Assembly: GCA_000697335.1 (NCBI GenBank)
Contig: JNEM01005997.1
Coordinates: forward strand, 1-22,643
Length of the DNA stretch: 22,643 nt
Reading direction: 5' to 3'
Source of the DNA: Conidiobolus incongruus B7586
Taxonomy: Eukaryota > Entomophthoromycota > Entomophthoromycetes > Entomophthorales > Conidiobolaceae
The position numbers were made by a program, and so were the translations under genes. A model generated the notes under the pieces. It did not search any database. It was not told the DNA's origin and saw only the letters and a program-made list of their open reading frames with translations. Of this stretch, positions 11,089-20,907 are shown one piece after another. Position 1 is the stretch's first letter. Each line of letters starts with the position of its first letter.

Positions 11089-12688
11089 ATGTTTAATAAA
11101 AGAGTCGTTGTAACTGGTTTAGGCCTAGTAACTCCTTTGGGCAATACAGTTGCTTCCAACTGGGCCAAATTAATAGGCTCCCAACATGGTATTGTAAATC
11201 TTGACCAGTATTACCAATCAAAGAAAGAGAGTTTGAAAGACTCAAAGAACAAAATTGAGTTAGAGAGACTTGAAGAATTGAATATCCCTCAAAAATCCAG
11301 TTCAAGAATTGGTGGTGTTGTTGATTTTGATACCCAGGGTCTCGAGGGTCAATTGGTAATAATATTAACTATTTCATTTGATTTTTAACTAAATTTTTCA
11401 TAAGGATGACCGATTGATGCCAAAATTTATTAAATATGGTGTTTCTGCAGCTTATCAAGCTTTAAATGACGCTGCTTGGTTTCCTAAATCTGAAGATGAT
11501 TGTCTCAATACTGTATATATTATAATCAATATCCAATTTCATATTTTGACATTATTTAGGGTGTCTGCTTTGGATCGGGAATTGGGTCATTGATGGATAC
11601 TGTTAATACATATAAACATTTAGACAATGGAGTAATTTAGCATTATTCATCTTACATAAACATACTTTAACAATTATACTCATTATTTAGAGTTATAATA
11701 AAGTAAGTCCATTTTTCGTTCCTAGAATTTTAGTCAATATGGTTGCTGGCCATATCACCATTAAATATGGTTTCAGAGTAAGTGTCTCATCCAATCAAAC
11801 TTAGTGCACTTGTTAAATGAAATCTTTTTATTTAGGGGCCTAATCATTCAGTTTCTACTGCATGCACCACTGGTGCCCATTCTATTGGTGACGCATATCG
11901 TTTCATTCTCCATGGAGATGCTAAAGTAATGGTAGCTGGTGGCTCCGAGTCTTCTCTTAATCCTCTCTCCTATGCTGGCTTTGGAAGAGCAAAATCCCTA
12001 TCGACATCATTTAATGATTCGCCAGGTCTGGCCTCTCGTCCATTTGATTCCAAGCGTGATGGTTTTGTCATTGGTGAGGGTGCTGGTGCCGTTGTTTTAG
12101 AAGAGTTAGAACATGCAAAACAAAGAGGAGCACGCATCTATGCTGAAGTGAAGGGTTATGGTCTATCTGGGGATGCACATCATATCACCTCACCTCCTGA
12201 TGATGCCAGAGGTGCTTATAGAGCAATGCAAAGAGCTTTAGAAACTGCTCAACTTAGACCTGAGCAACTTGGTTATATCAATGCTCATGCTACTTCAACT
12301 CCCAAAGGTATATATTAAATCTTTTTAGTTTAATAATTATTAATAATGTTTTTTAGGCGATGCTTTGGAACGACTAGCCATTGAAAGATTATTCGGCTCA
12401 TCAGCCCATTTGAGAGATCAAAAATTAGCAGTTTCATCATCTAAAGGGGCGATTGGACATCTATTAGGAGCTGCTGGAGCTGTAGAATCTATTTACACCA
12501 TCTTAGCATTGCACCATGGGATCTTGCCACCTACTTTAAATCTTGAAAACCCTGAACCTTCTCAAACTGGTATGGAAATTAATTTAGTTCCTCAAACATC
12601 TCAAAAGAGTGACATTAAATATGCTCTAAGCAATTCTTTTGGATTTGGAGGCACTAATGCTAGTTTGTGTTTTGGTAAATTCGAATAA
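11089..12688 (+). CDS. CEM1: 3-oxoacyl-[acyl-carrier-protein] synthase, mitochondrial type (Cem1/OXSM, KAS II-like)
   Basis: Six exons (11089-11355, 11405-11512, 11560-11631, 11691-11777, 11836-12307, 12357-12688) join into 445 aa. The enzyme condenses malonyl-ACP with a growing acyl-ACP; in fungi the stand-alone form serves mitochondrial type II fatty acid synthesis, which supplies the lipoate precursor. All thiolase-fold landmarks are present: [14 protein letters not shown] at the N-terminus, nucleophile C188 in [10 protein letters not shown]329 in [12 protein letters not shown]365 and H370 in [12 protein letters not shown], and the glycine-rich [11 protein letters not shown] end. The first four introns are all phase 0, and introns are 47-59 bp. 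The first acceptor is AAG (11402-11404), less usual but required by the frame. The catalytic fold starts at residue 4, so there is no clear mitochondrial presequence; yeast Cem1 is similarly short. Mitochondrial location is inferred. Confidence 0.93.
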
Positions 12689-13371
12689 TCTAAAAAATTT
12701 AAAGTAATGATAATCCAATAAATTCGAAAATCAAGATTAATAAATTTATTTGTTTATTACGATTTATAAAATATATTATTTCATTGGAACTTAAAAAACT
12801 TCCATTGATCTACTATACCGTCTAATACCTAATATTATTCATAGGGATATTGTATTCTGATTGAAACAGTACTTTATATATGTATGGTGATTTCTATTTC
12901 TTATTGTACTAATATTTTATTCTACTATCAACCCAACTAATCATTATACTCACTTTATGTGTATAAATTCGATTACAAAGTTCTGTATACTAACTTATTA
13001 AGCCACTCATTAAAAATGCATTAGTGATCAATTATACAGGGTCACTAAATTATAAATAGTACATGCCCAATTACAAATTTATGACCTAATCAACAACTTT
13101 CACATGATAATATGCTGTATCATACCATATCCCATAATAATTTCTAAATTCGGATTATCAGTTGTATTTAATATTACCTTATAAAAATATTAAATAAATC
13201 AATACCCCTAATACATTATTATTCTTTTTTTTAAATTATAATATCTATTAATTTTTAAAATATTATATTATCAATTTCTTCATTGATATAAAAAATTTTA
13301 AAGTTTTAGTTTAAATTTTTATAAATTTTTTTTTAAATCAATACCTGTGTTTATAACAAATTCAATTTAAG
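12689..13371. other. Intergenic region, ketoacyl synthase to MSP1
   Basis: This is 683 bp of AT-rich DNA with T- and A-runs and no gene that I can see. It must contain the MSP1 promoter. Confidence 0.6.
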
Positions 13372-14875
13372 ATGCAATCAACAAATAGAAAATATGTGAC
13401 TGAGAGTAATGCATACGATAAAAATATTAAATATGTTTAATGTTAACTTAAATATATTACCTAGTTGCTTTATTTCTAGTCTCGCAAGTTTTATTTTTCT
13501 ATGGTTTAAAGTACGTTATGTCCAGCTTAGACCCTTCTAGAGAAAAGAGAAAAGAAGCCGAAGCCAGAGCTAGAACTTTATTAGATCGTTATGGAGTAAG
13601 TATTTATTATTTTATATTTTTATTGTTATTTATAATTTTATAGATTAAAGATTTGAAATTAACTGATTATGAACAAATTATCGCTACAGAATTAGTTCAT
13701 CCAGACGAAATTTGTACTACTTTTGAAGGTATAAAAATATTTCAAATGAATATGTTAGGGATTTATTAACCATTATAATTTTATTTTAGATATTGGAGGT
13801 ATTTTCACTATGCCTTTATTCAATATCTGAATTTTATTTATTTATATAATATTATTAATTTTAGGTTTAAACCATATTATTGACGATTTAAACGAAACTG
13901 TTATTTATCCTTTGCGCTATCCCGAATTATTTTCTCAGTCTAACTCTTTGTTAACTCCTCCTAAAGGTGTTTTGTTGTATGGTCCTCCAGGTAATTATTA
14001 AAATGTTCTCAATAATTGAACCTAGTTTAATGATTATCTATTCAAAGGTTGTGGTAAAACCATGTTAGCTAAAGCTTTGGCCAAAGAATCTGGTGCCGCC
14101 TTCATTAATATGAAAGTATCGACTTTAACCGATAAATGGTATGGCGAATCCAACAAATTGGTCGCTGCCCTCTTTTCTTTAGCCTATAAAATTCAACCTT
14201 GTATTATATTTATCGATGAAATCGACTCCTTCTTAAGGGAAAGAAGATCTAATGATCATGAAGTCACAGGAATGTTAAAAGCTGAATTTATGACCCTTTG
14301 GGACGGCCTTACAACTGGTTCCAATACTAGAATTATGGTATATTAATATATATTTGATTATTGTTTTGCAAATGTTAATTAACTATTGTAATAGATTCTG
14401 GGTGCTACCAATCGTCCAACTGATATTGGTAATTTATCATCTAGAAATGTGTATTCAATTAGTATCTAATAATATGTTTATAGATCAAGCTATTTTAAGG
14501 AGAATGCCAAAGAAATTCAGCATTCAGCCACCTCAAAAGGAACAACGTAATGCTATTTTGAGACTCATTCTCAAAGACTCCAAGCTTACTCCCGATTTTG
14601 ACTTTGACCTGTTGGCCGAAGTCACTGAAGGACTTTCTGGCAGTGATCTTAAGGAAGTGTGTCGAGATGCTTCAATGATTCCTATTAAAGAGTGCATCAA
14701 GCTCCAGCGTTCTGAATCCAACCAATCATATCAAGGCGAGCCTTTAGAAGCGCGTCCCCTCAGAACAAATGACGTTTTAGAGTCGGCTTTGCGTTTGGGA
14801 CACATTCATTCAGATGATAAGTTGAATAATTTAATTAATCACAAAGTGCCATTACCTGAGGAACCCCAAGATTAA
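13372..14875 (+). CDS. MSP1: Msp1/ATAD1 family AAA ATPase of the mitochondrial outer membrane
   Basis: Eight exons (13372-13405, 13480-13595, 13644-13728, 13790-13798, 13865-13990, 14048-14337, 14395-14428, 14484-14875) give 361 aa, the same length as human ATAD1. Msp1 pulls mislocalised tail-anchored proteins out of the mitochondrial outer membrane and peroxisomes. A short hydrophobic anchor (about residues 12-28) precedes the family's [12 protein letters not shown] linker. Walker A GPPGCGKT is at 121-128, the pore loop KWYGES at 153-158, Walker B IIFIDEID with D180 and E181, then LGATNRP and the diagnostic [12 protein letters not shown]. The ATG at 13518 lies inside the anchor; the upstream 34-nt exon from 13372 completes it in phase and is my preferred start. 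The fourth exon is only 9 nt and supplies part of DIGG. The sixth acceptor (exon at 14048) is AAG. Confidence 0.92.
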
Positions 14876-16156
14876 TTCACAATAGTTATAATCGTCAATT
14901 TCAAGTTCAAATAATTCAAATTAATACAAATAAATTAAATATACCACTTTTTATGATATTAATAATTATTCTTTATCAAAAATAGCTCATATTTTTTGAC
15001 TATTTGATTCCAATCAAAGATTTATCAGTTAAATTACTATTTGAATTGATGCATCTATTTATAACAAGTTTTCAATTTGTTTGACACAGAATTATCAGTA
15101 TTAAATTATAAACTATCAATACCTAAACTCAATTAATGATATTATATTAATTTTCATTATTGATCACCTGTAATAAAACATATTTTTACAAATTATTTCA
15201 ATAAAAAAATCAAATATTATTAATTCAAAATATTTGCTATATATCAATTAGGTTGAATATTAAATTATTTAACAAGATAATGAAAATAACAAAATTATTC
15301 TAGTTTCATCGCATAATAAATAAAAGCAATTACATCATTTTTCAAAGTACTTTTAATTTAAGAATGATAAGGTAATTTAAAAAATTAGCCACAATATTTC
15401 ATATCAACTTCTTTTATTAATTAATAAATCATAAATATCTCAGAATAATCATTGCACCATTATTATTTATATATGATCACGAATCCAAAACTTTAACTTC
15501 TAGAATATTTATTATTTATAAACTATATTTTATTAACAATATACAATACTATTAAGTAAAAACCATATATAACATAACTAAAATATTATATCAAACAATA
15601 CTAAATATTTTAATTAATAGGAAATAATTTTTATAAAATTTTATTAATGCATAAATTGAATTAGAAATTTAAATGATTTAAAAAATTGAAATTAGACCAT
15701 ATATCCTCAACAAATGACTTAAATACAATTCAATCAAACTCGATAAATTTTTAAGATATTTTGAAATGAACATTTATATTGAATTAGGAGGTTCTTTGGA
15801 GGATATTTCAATTAACATTCGAATATAAGTGATAAAGAGATTATCAATTTATGTAATTTACTAAATTTCTTAAAGGAATTAATGCCACAAACCCATCATC
15901 TAATATAACCTTATACAATTTATCTTATTGGTGATTACTGTTATAATTTCATTACACTAAATAATCAGTTAACTGGATTGGGCAGATAAATGGAGTGATC
16001 AATAATCAAATAATAACTATTTGGATCAAATTTTTATTCGCATTAAATTTATCTTTTGGCTATAACTCTGGTTATCAACCAGAATATAAATACCTCATTG
16101 AAGTTTAATTAAGTCAATTTTTTAAATTAGTGAACATTAATTTGATAATAAAAATT
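14876..16156. other. Intergenic region, MSP1 to secreted protein gene
   Basis: This 1.28 kb AT-rich stretch holds no coding frame, RNA gene or repeat that I recognise. Confidence 0.6.
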
Positions 16157-17093
16157 ATGAAATTAATTCATTATTTGATAATTTTGCAATTATTTTTATT
16201 TGGTATTGTTATTGGATTAGGTAAATTATTTTTAATACACTTTGAATATGATATTCATTGGGTTTAATAGATGATGCCAATAATAATAATAATAATTCTA
16301 CTCAAGTTAATAATGGAAAGAGTAGGCAAAACTCTGACAATATTATCGATAGTAATAGTGTAAATAATGAGAATAAAAATTTTAATGATTCTGAATCGAA
16401 ATCTGATAATAATAATAATAATAATCAAGATAAAAAGTCTGAGGAGCAGAATAAAGAGGAGAAAAAAACAGAGGAAAAAGATAAGGAAGAGAAAAAGCCA
16501 GATGAAAAGGATAATGATGATAATGTCAAAGTTAGTGCTAAAGACAGGTTGGGCGTATCCATTGAATTGGTGAAGCCGGTGAGATGGGAAGCTGTTCAAG
16601 GCATTCTATTCGCCATTGGAGAAACTGTTGAATTTGAATGGAAGTGGGCCAAAGATGTCAAACCCAAGAAAAATCCCAAGGGCTTCAATCTATTAGCCGT
16701 GAGGTATGTCTCCGGAAATATTGCAAGATACCCGATTGCTACCAATCTATCAGCTTCGACTTTCAAATATACATTGGATGCCAAATCGGAAAACAACACT
16801 AAGTTAATTGAATCTTTTGTAGAAGCTAGCGATTATCTACTATATATCTACGACTCGGCCAACGGAGACAATTATTTAGGAACAAATGGTACTTTTCATC
16901 CTTTTAACGTGAGGATGAAATTATATCGATCTCGTACACGTAAGTGAATTTAATAACATACTTCTCCATTGTACTAAATTTTAGATAATTTTTAGCAAGT
17001 GGATTTCTATTCAATGATGCCAGACAAGGTATCGTCACTTCATACATTATACCTTTCTTGGCTTTATTTCCAATAGCATATTTAATATACTAA
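16157..17093 (+). CDS. Secreted, membrane-anchored protein with Asn/Lys/Glu-rich spacer, DUF7137-like
   Basis: Three exons (16157-16220, 16271-16939, 16996-17093) make 276 aa. Residues 1-21 (MKLIHYLIILQLFLFGIVIG) are a clear signal peptide, encoded almost exactly by the first exon. Residues 22-111 are low complexity: two runs of six asparagines, then KSEEQNKEEKKTEEKDKEEK-type repeats. Residues 112-240 form a folded domain with FAIGETVEFEWKW, LLAVRYVSGN, IATNLSAS, LLYIYDSANGDNYLGTNG and FNVRMKLY. That order resembles fungal DUF7137 proteins (gate-like G-x-x-V-x-F-x-W, then YD-x-A and YLGT). The C-terminus ends in a hydrophobic tail (256-276), which could be a GPI-attachment signal (possible site near N251-A253) or a membrane helix. 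A cell-surface or wall role is inferred; no enzymatic function is visible. The last acceptor is at 16995, because the one at 16984 leads straight into a stop. Confidence 0.78.
16279..16425 (+). repeat. Two AAT codon runs inside the secreted-protein gene
   Basis: Six AAT codons at 16279-16296 and six more at 16408-16425 encode asparagine tracts in the spacer behind the signal peptide. Such runs are prone to length change between strains. Confidence 0.85.
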
Positions 17094-17467
17094 ATTTACT
17101 AATCAAGTTCAATATTCAATAATATTTGGTATTAGTTTATATTTGTGAATAAAAATTTTTAAAATTTCATTATATTTTTGGATGATAATCTCATTCATTT
17201 ATATAAGTTAATTTATACCAATAATTTCTACTTTTTTAACAGAGCATTTATCACCTACTAATTAAAATTATAATAACAAAGGAAAATATAATTTAATTTT
17301 ATGATATTATCCAATAATTATTTTAACAGGACAAACAATAATTTTAGAAACATTTCAGTATTAATGAATAGTTGAGGATTATTATACATAATCATCAAAG
17401 TAATCATTAAATTGATTCAAATTTTTATTTTGAGAGTTAATTTACATGTAATTCAAAAATAAAATGC

Positions 17468-17516
17468 ATTTACTTTTTATTAGAGTTTATATAGATTTAC
17501 TCTAATTGAAGTAAAT
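17468..17516. repeat. Imperfect long hairpin, 8 + 8 bp stem
   Basis: ATTTACTT (17468-17475) and ATTAGAGT (17479-17486) are mirrored by ACTCTAAT (17499-17506) and AAGTAAAT (17509-17516), with a 12-nt loop and a 3/2-nt internal bulge. Both 8-bp stems are perfect. It could be a small RNA structure or the remnant of a short inverted-repeat element; nothing else supports either. Confidence 0.6.
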
Positions 17517-17529
17517 ATATTGAAAAATT

Positions 17530-17598
17530 TAGACCAGGCATCAATATATAATTAGGGATAGTAAGTAAATTATTGGAAAAGTCGAAACATCTGGTCTA
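17530..17598. repeat. Inverted repeat TAGACCAG / CTGGTCTA
   Basis: Perfect 8-bp arms at 17530-17537 and 17591-17598 are separated by 53 nt, just after the previous hairpin. The arms are more GC-rich than the surroundings. Confidence 0.5.
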
Positions 17599-18849
17599 GT
17601 TAAATAGTTTTATAAGTTTCAACGTCCTTTAATTTATATATCATCATACAATTTTAATATATTCCAAACTATTCAGATATCACAAATATCGCAAAATAAT
17701 TGGTACTTGAAAGCAAAAACAGTCACAATATGAATTAAATTGTTGAGGTATTTGTAAGGTATAGTTTTATATCAATTTCGTAATATATGTTTTTCTCCAG
17801 GTATATGATCTATTTAATGTCAAACGAGAAATGCTGATTGGAAAATTGATTGACCCAACTATTATAGTTTTAATATGGATATTTTATTGATCATATATTA
17901 GACTCGAGTTATATATATTATTAGTAATAATAGCATTATAAGGCTATTAACAAATGATACACTTTTAAAATATGAATTAATAATAAAACTATGTCTATGA
18001 CTAAATAAGATCAGACATTTTCTAATTATCGAATCCATTTGTGGTAATCAATCTTTCAACATCACTTCGGATTTTACAAATTTCGATAGTACATTCAAAT
18101 AATAAGAATAATATTAACTATCTTCTACGAATTCAAGCCTTAAATTCAATGTTATATTTTGATATATATTCCAAGGTACTTCAATACTAATGGAATTATG
18201 AAATTGATACTGCTCTTGTTCATAAGGATTATTATATCAACTTTAATGAAAGATAGTTTTCAATGTTTTTAATTCAGTTTTATAAAAAATTCAAAATTCA
18301 ATTGAAGACATTTAGTATAATCGATCAATATATAATAATGCTGAATGTTAAAATAATATTATACTGATTTTGAGTTATTCAATTTACAATAAAAGTAAAA
18401 TATTCAACACAAAAGTATGTGATCAGTCAAAATAGAATTTCAACAAGTGGAAATATTTAATTAGTCATAATAGCTTCGAATATTCAATTTTTGTAAGAAA
18501 TGGATTATATAAAGCTGAATTTTTAATTAGGTTATAACTTATAAAAGATATTATGATTATTTTAGAGAATGTTAAATAAAACTGTTAGTAAATTTAATAA
18601 AAAATATTCAATATTATTATTTCATAAAATATTTTAATTTTATCATTTTCTCATGAAATCAATGTTCAAATGTTTAATGAGAGACTTGACTTATTTAAGG
18701 GGTTTCCAAAAATGGAAATATCGGAACTCATTTATTAATAATCAACCAATAATACTATTAACTATCCAGTATCAAAATAAGTATATAAAAGATCAAATGG
18801 TACTTCACTTCCTTACTCTTTCATCAAATTATAAATACTATTAATTAGT

Positions 18850-20534
18850 ATGAGAAACGAAACATCAAATGATACCAACAATATAAATAGTACTCAACTA
18901 GTTGAGGTAAACTATTACATAAAATTTTGTTCAAAATATTTCTAAATTTTCTCATTCAGATTAATAATAACATTACTCTTCCAATATTAAATAACATTGA
19001 ATTACCCAATGATCCTCCTTCTCCAGAAAGTCCTCTCGAAAGCGATAGCTTACCTGTGAGAAACCCATTACAGACTTTAACTTCACCCTTGTCAGAACGT
19101 CATCTTGCACAAAGGACTACTATTTTAAAAAGTAGACTTCTATTAAAGTGTATTTTACAGTATATCGAAGTAGCAGAATTAAAAAAGCTTCGTTCCGTAA
19201 ATAGATTTTGGAATAATGTAGCCAAACTTATTTTATTCTCTGAAGTTAAATTCCAATATCATATTCCAGTTCCTACTCGCCTAAAAGATTATGCAAAATG
19301 GGCTGAAAACAGTATCCACGCTTTGGAAATATTATACCATCACCGAAGTAATATTGAAACACTCTTTATTCGGTCTCCAATATATTCGTTTACTTGGAAG
19401 AGAATATTACAATTTAATAATCTAACCACCTTGAATGTCGGTCCCATGATGTTTTTAGAAGGTCCTGTATTGAATATTACAGACTTAAAGACATATTTAC
19501 CTAATCTACTTCACTATTCGATTACTCATCCGACTGAATATGAAGTATATATGAATGCATATCCTGCACCTCAATTTTATGTTTGCTCAGGATTACAAAG
19601 TTTACAATTAAATTGGATTGCACCTGTTTGGAGTAACTACATGAAAAGGATCATAAAGCTAAATCCTGATTTGCAAAATTTGTCTCTCAATAGACTAAGC
19701 TTACCATTCACATTGATAAAGGAATTTGGTCCTGGATTACATAAACTTCAATCGTTGAAAATTGATATCACTTCTTCATCTTCTAGAGAGGGTGATATTT
19801 TGTTACCCTCTAATGCCTTCAACTCTGCTCACTCCATACCAGATATTGCCCTAATCACTCCTCAATCTTCTGCCTCTAAATTCACCTTGAAGTGGGATGA
19901 TTGTACCAATATCGATACATCTTTAGCAGTTTTATTGGCCCAAAATCCCAACATTCATACATTCAAATTCCGCTATTCAATTCAAATTGGAGCAATGCTT
20001 ACCAGTTTATACTTGATTAATCCACTGCAAAAGAAATCCTTATCACTTTCCCGTGTAAGATTTCATCCCGATTTCATTAAAATGTTATTTGAATGTTGTA
20101 CTGAATTAATACATGTTGAATTGGACGACTGTAACAGGATATCTGATTCTGCAATTGAAACCTTAGTAACCCACTGTCACAAGCTCAAGAATTTAACCTT
20201 GAAAGACTCTGGTATGTTCGATACTAAACTTTCTGACATGTCGCTTCATCATATTCGAAATCATTGCACTTCGCTAAAGCACTTATCATTAATATTTCCT
20301 TTAAGAAAGTTCGACCAACTTATGCTACCATGGAAATGCAATCATACTTTGGTTAGTCTGAGTCTTTTTGAATATCCTAAGAACTATAAATATTTAAGAG
20401 GCTTAATGCAATTTGACCAATTGAGTCAGATTTCTTTCAAGACACAATCTCCTTCTCCTGAGTATGTAGACAAAATTGAAGAGTTTTTACCCAATATCCG
20501 AGTTAAAGACTTCAGAGAAGATAAATGGTATTAA
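18850..20534 (+). CDS. F-box-like protein with C-terminal leucine-rich repeats
   Basis: Two exons (18850-18906 and 18960-20534) give 543 aa. A disordered Asn/Ser/Pro-rich N-terminus leads to an F-box-like helical region at about 76-117 (LLLKCILQYIEVAELKKLRSV, then NRFWNNVAK). The rest is a long repeat-like solenoid with irregular leucine-rich repeats. The clearest, at about 395-460, have the CxxLxxLxLxxC pattern of the RNI/AMN1 type (CTELIHVELDDCNRISDSAI, HCHKLKNLTLKDSG, HCTSLKHLSL). Such proteins usually act as substrate receptors of SCF ubiquitin ligases; the substrate cannot be inferred. A start at 18927 would also give an open frame, but its first 11 residues would come from a good intron (GTAAAC to CATTCAG, 53 bp), so I prefer the spliced start at 18850. 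The gene converges on the topoisomerase relic. Confidence 0.8.
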
Positions 20535-20907
20535 TTAATGTGTAAAATAAAAAATTAATAATTACTGTTATCCTGAATGAATTGCCTTCAGATTCGTAAA
20601 TATCTGATTCAATTTATATATGTTAGTTCAATTAATAAGATTGAAAATTTTGATATATTGTAATTTATTATTCAACATTAATATCACTCAATGCAGTGAA
20701 ATTAAGTTTAATGGGTTAAATATTTGATTGATCAAATTCTAATAGTGTGGAGGATATAAATTTATAATATTGTGGTGAATTAATACCAAAAAACCAAGAC
20801 TAAAAGAGTGATTTGAATTCACTTAAAGTATTAAATAATAAAAATTAAATGTTTTTATTCTATTTTAAAATCACTATGCATACTTTAATCTATAATTTAA
20901 ATAATAA
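20535..20907. other. Intergenic region between convergent genes
   Basis: This 373 bp lies between the stop codon of the F-box gene and the last exon of the reverse-strand topoisomerase relic. It is AT-rich and nothing is recognised in it. Confidence 0.6.

Larger units (their letters stand above)
17094..18849. other. Intergenic region with two inverted repeats
   Basis: This 1.76 kb AT-rich region contains no gene that I can support. A forward 63-codon open frame (18653-18844) ends five bases before the start of the next gene, but its sequence is not recognisable. Two inverted repeats near 17.5 kb are listed separately. Confidence 0.55.

Noticed and set aside
13518-13520. ATG at 13518 as the start of MSP1
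   Set aside because: It would remove most of the hydrophobic anchor that the frame encodes upstream to 13480; the spliced start at 13372 restores the family architecture.
11089-14875. A functional cluster of mitochondrial genes (ketoacyl synthase and MSP1)
   Set aside because: They have separate promoters, a 683-bp gap and unrelated roles; adjacency alone does not show a shared function.
16264-16599. A reverse-strand open frame rich in Ile and Leu
   Set aside because: It is the antisense of the AAT and Lys/Glu repeats; such repeats give stop-free Ile/Leu/Phe-rich frames on the opposite strand.
18927-18959. ATG at 18927 as the start of the F-box gene
   Set aside because: The first 11 codons would be read from a well-formed 53-bp intron; the spliced start at 18850 gives a continuous frame.
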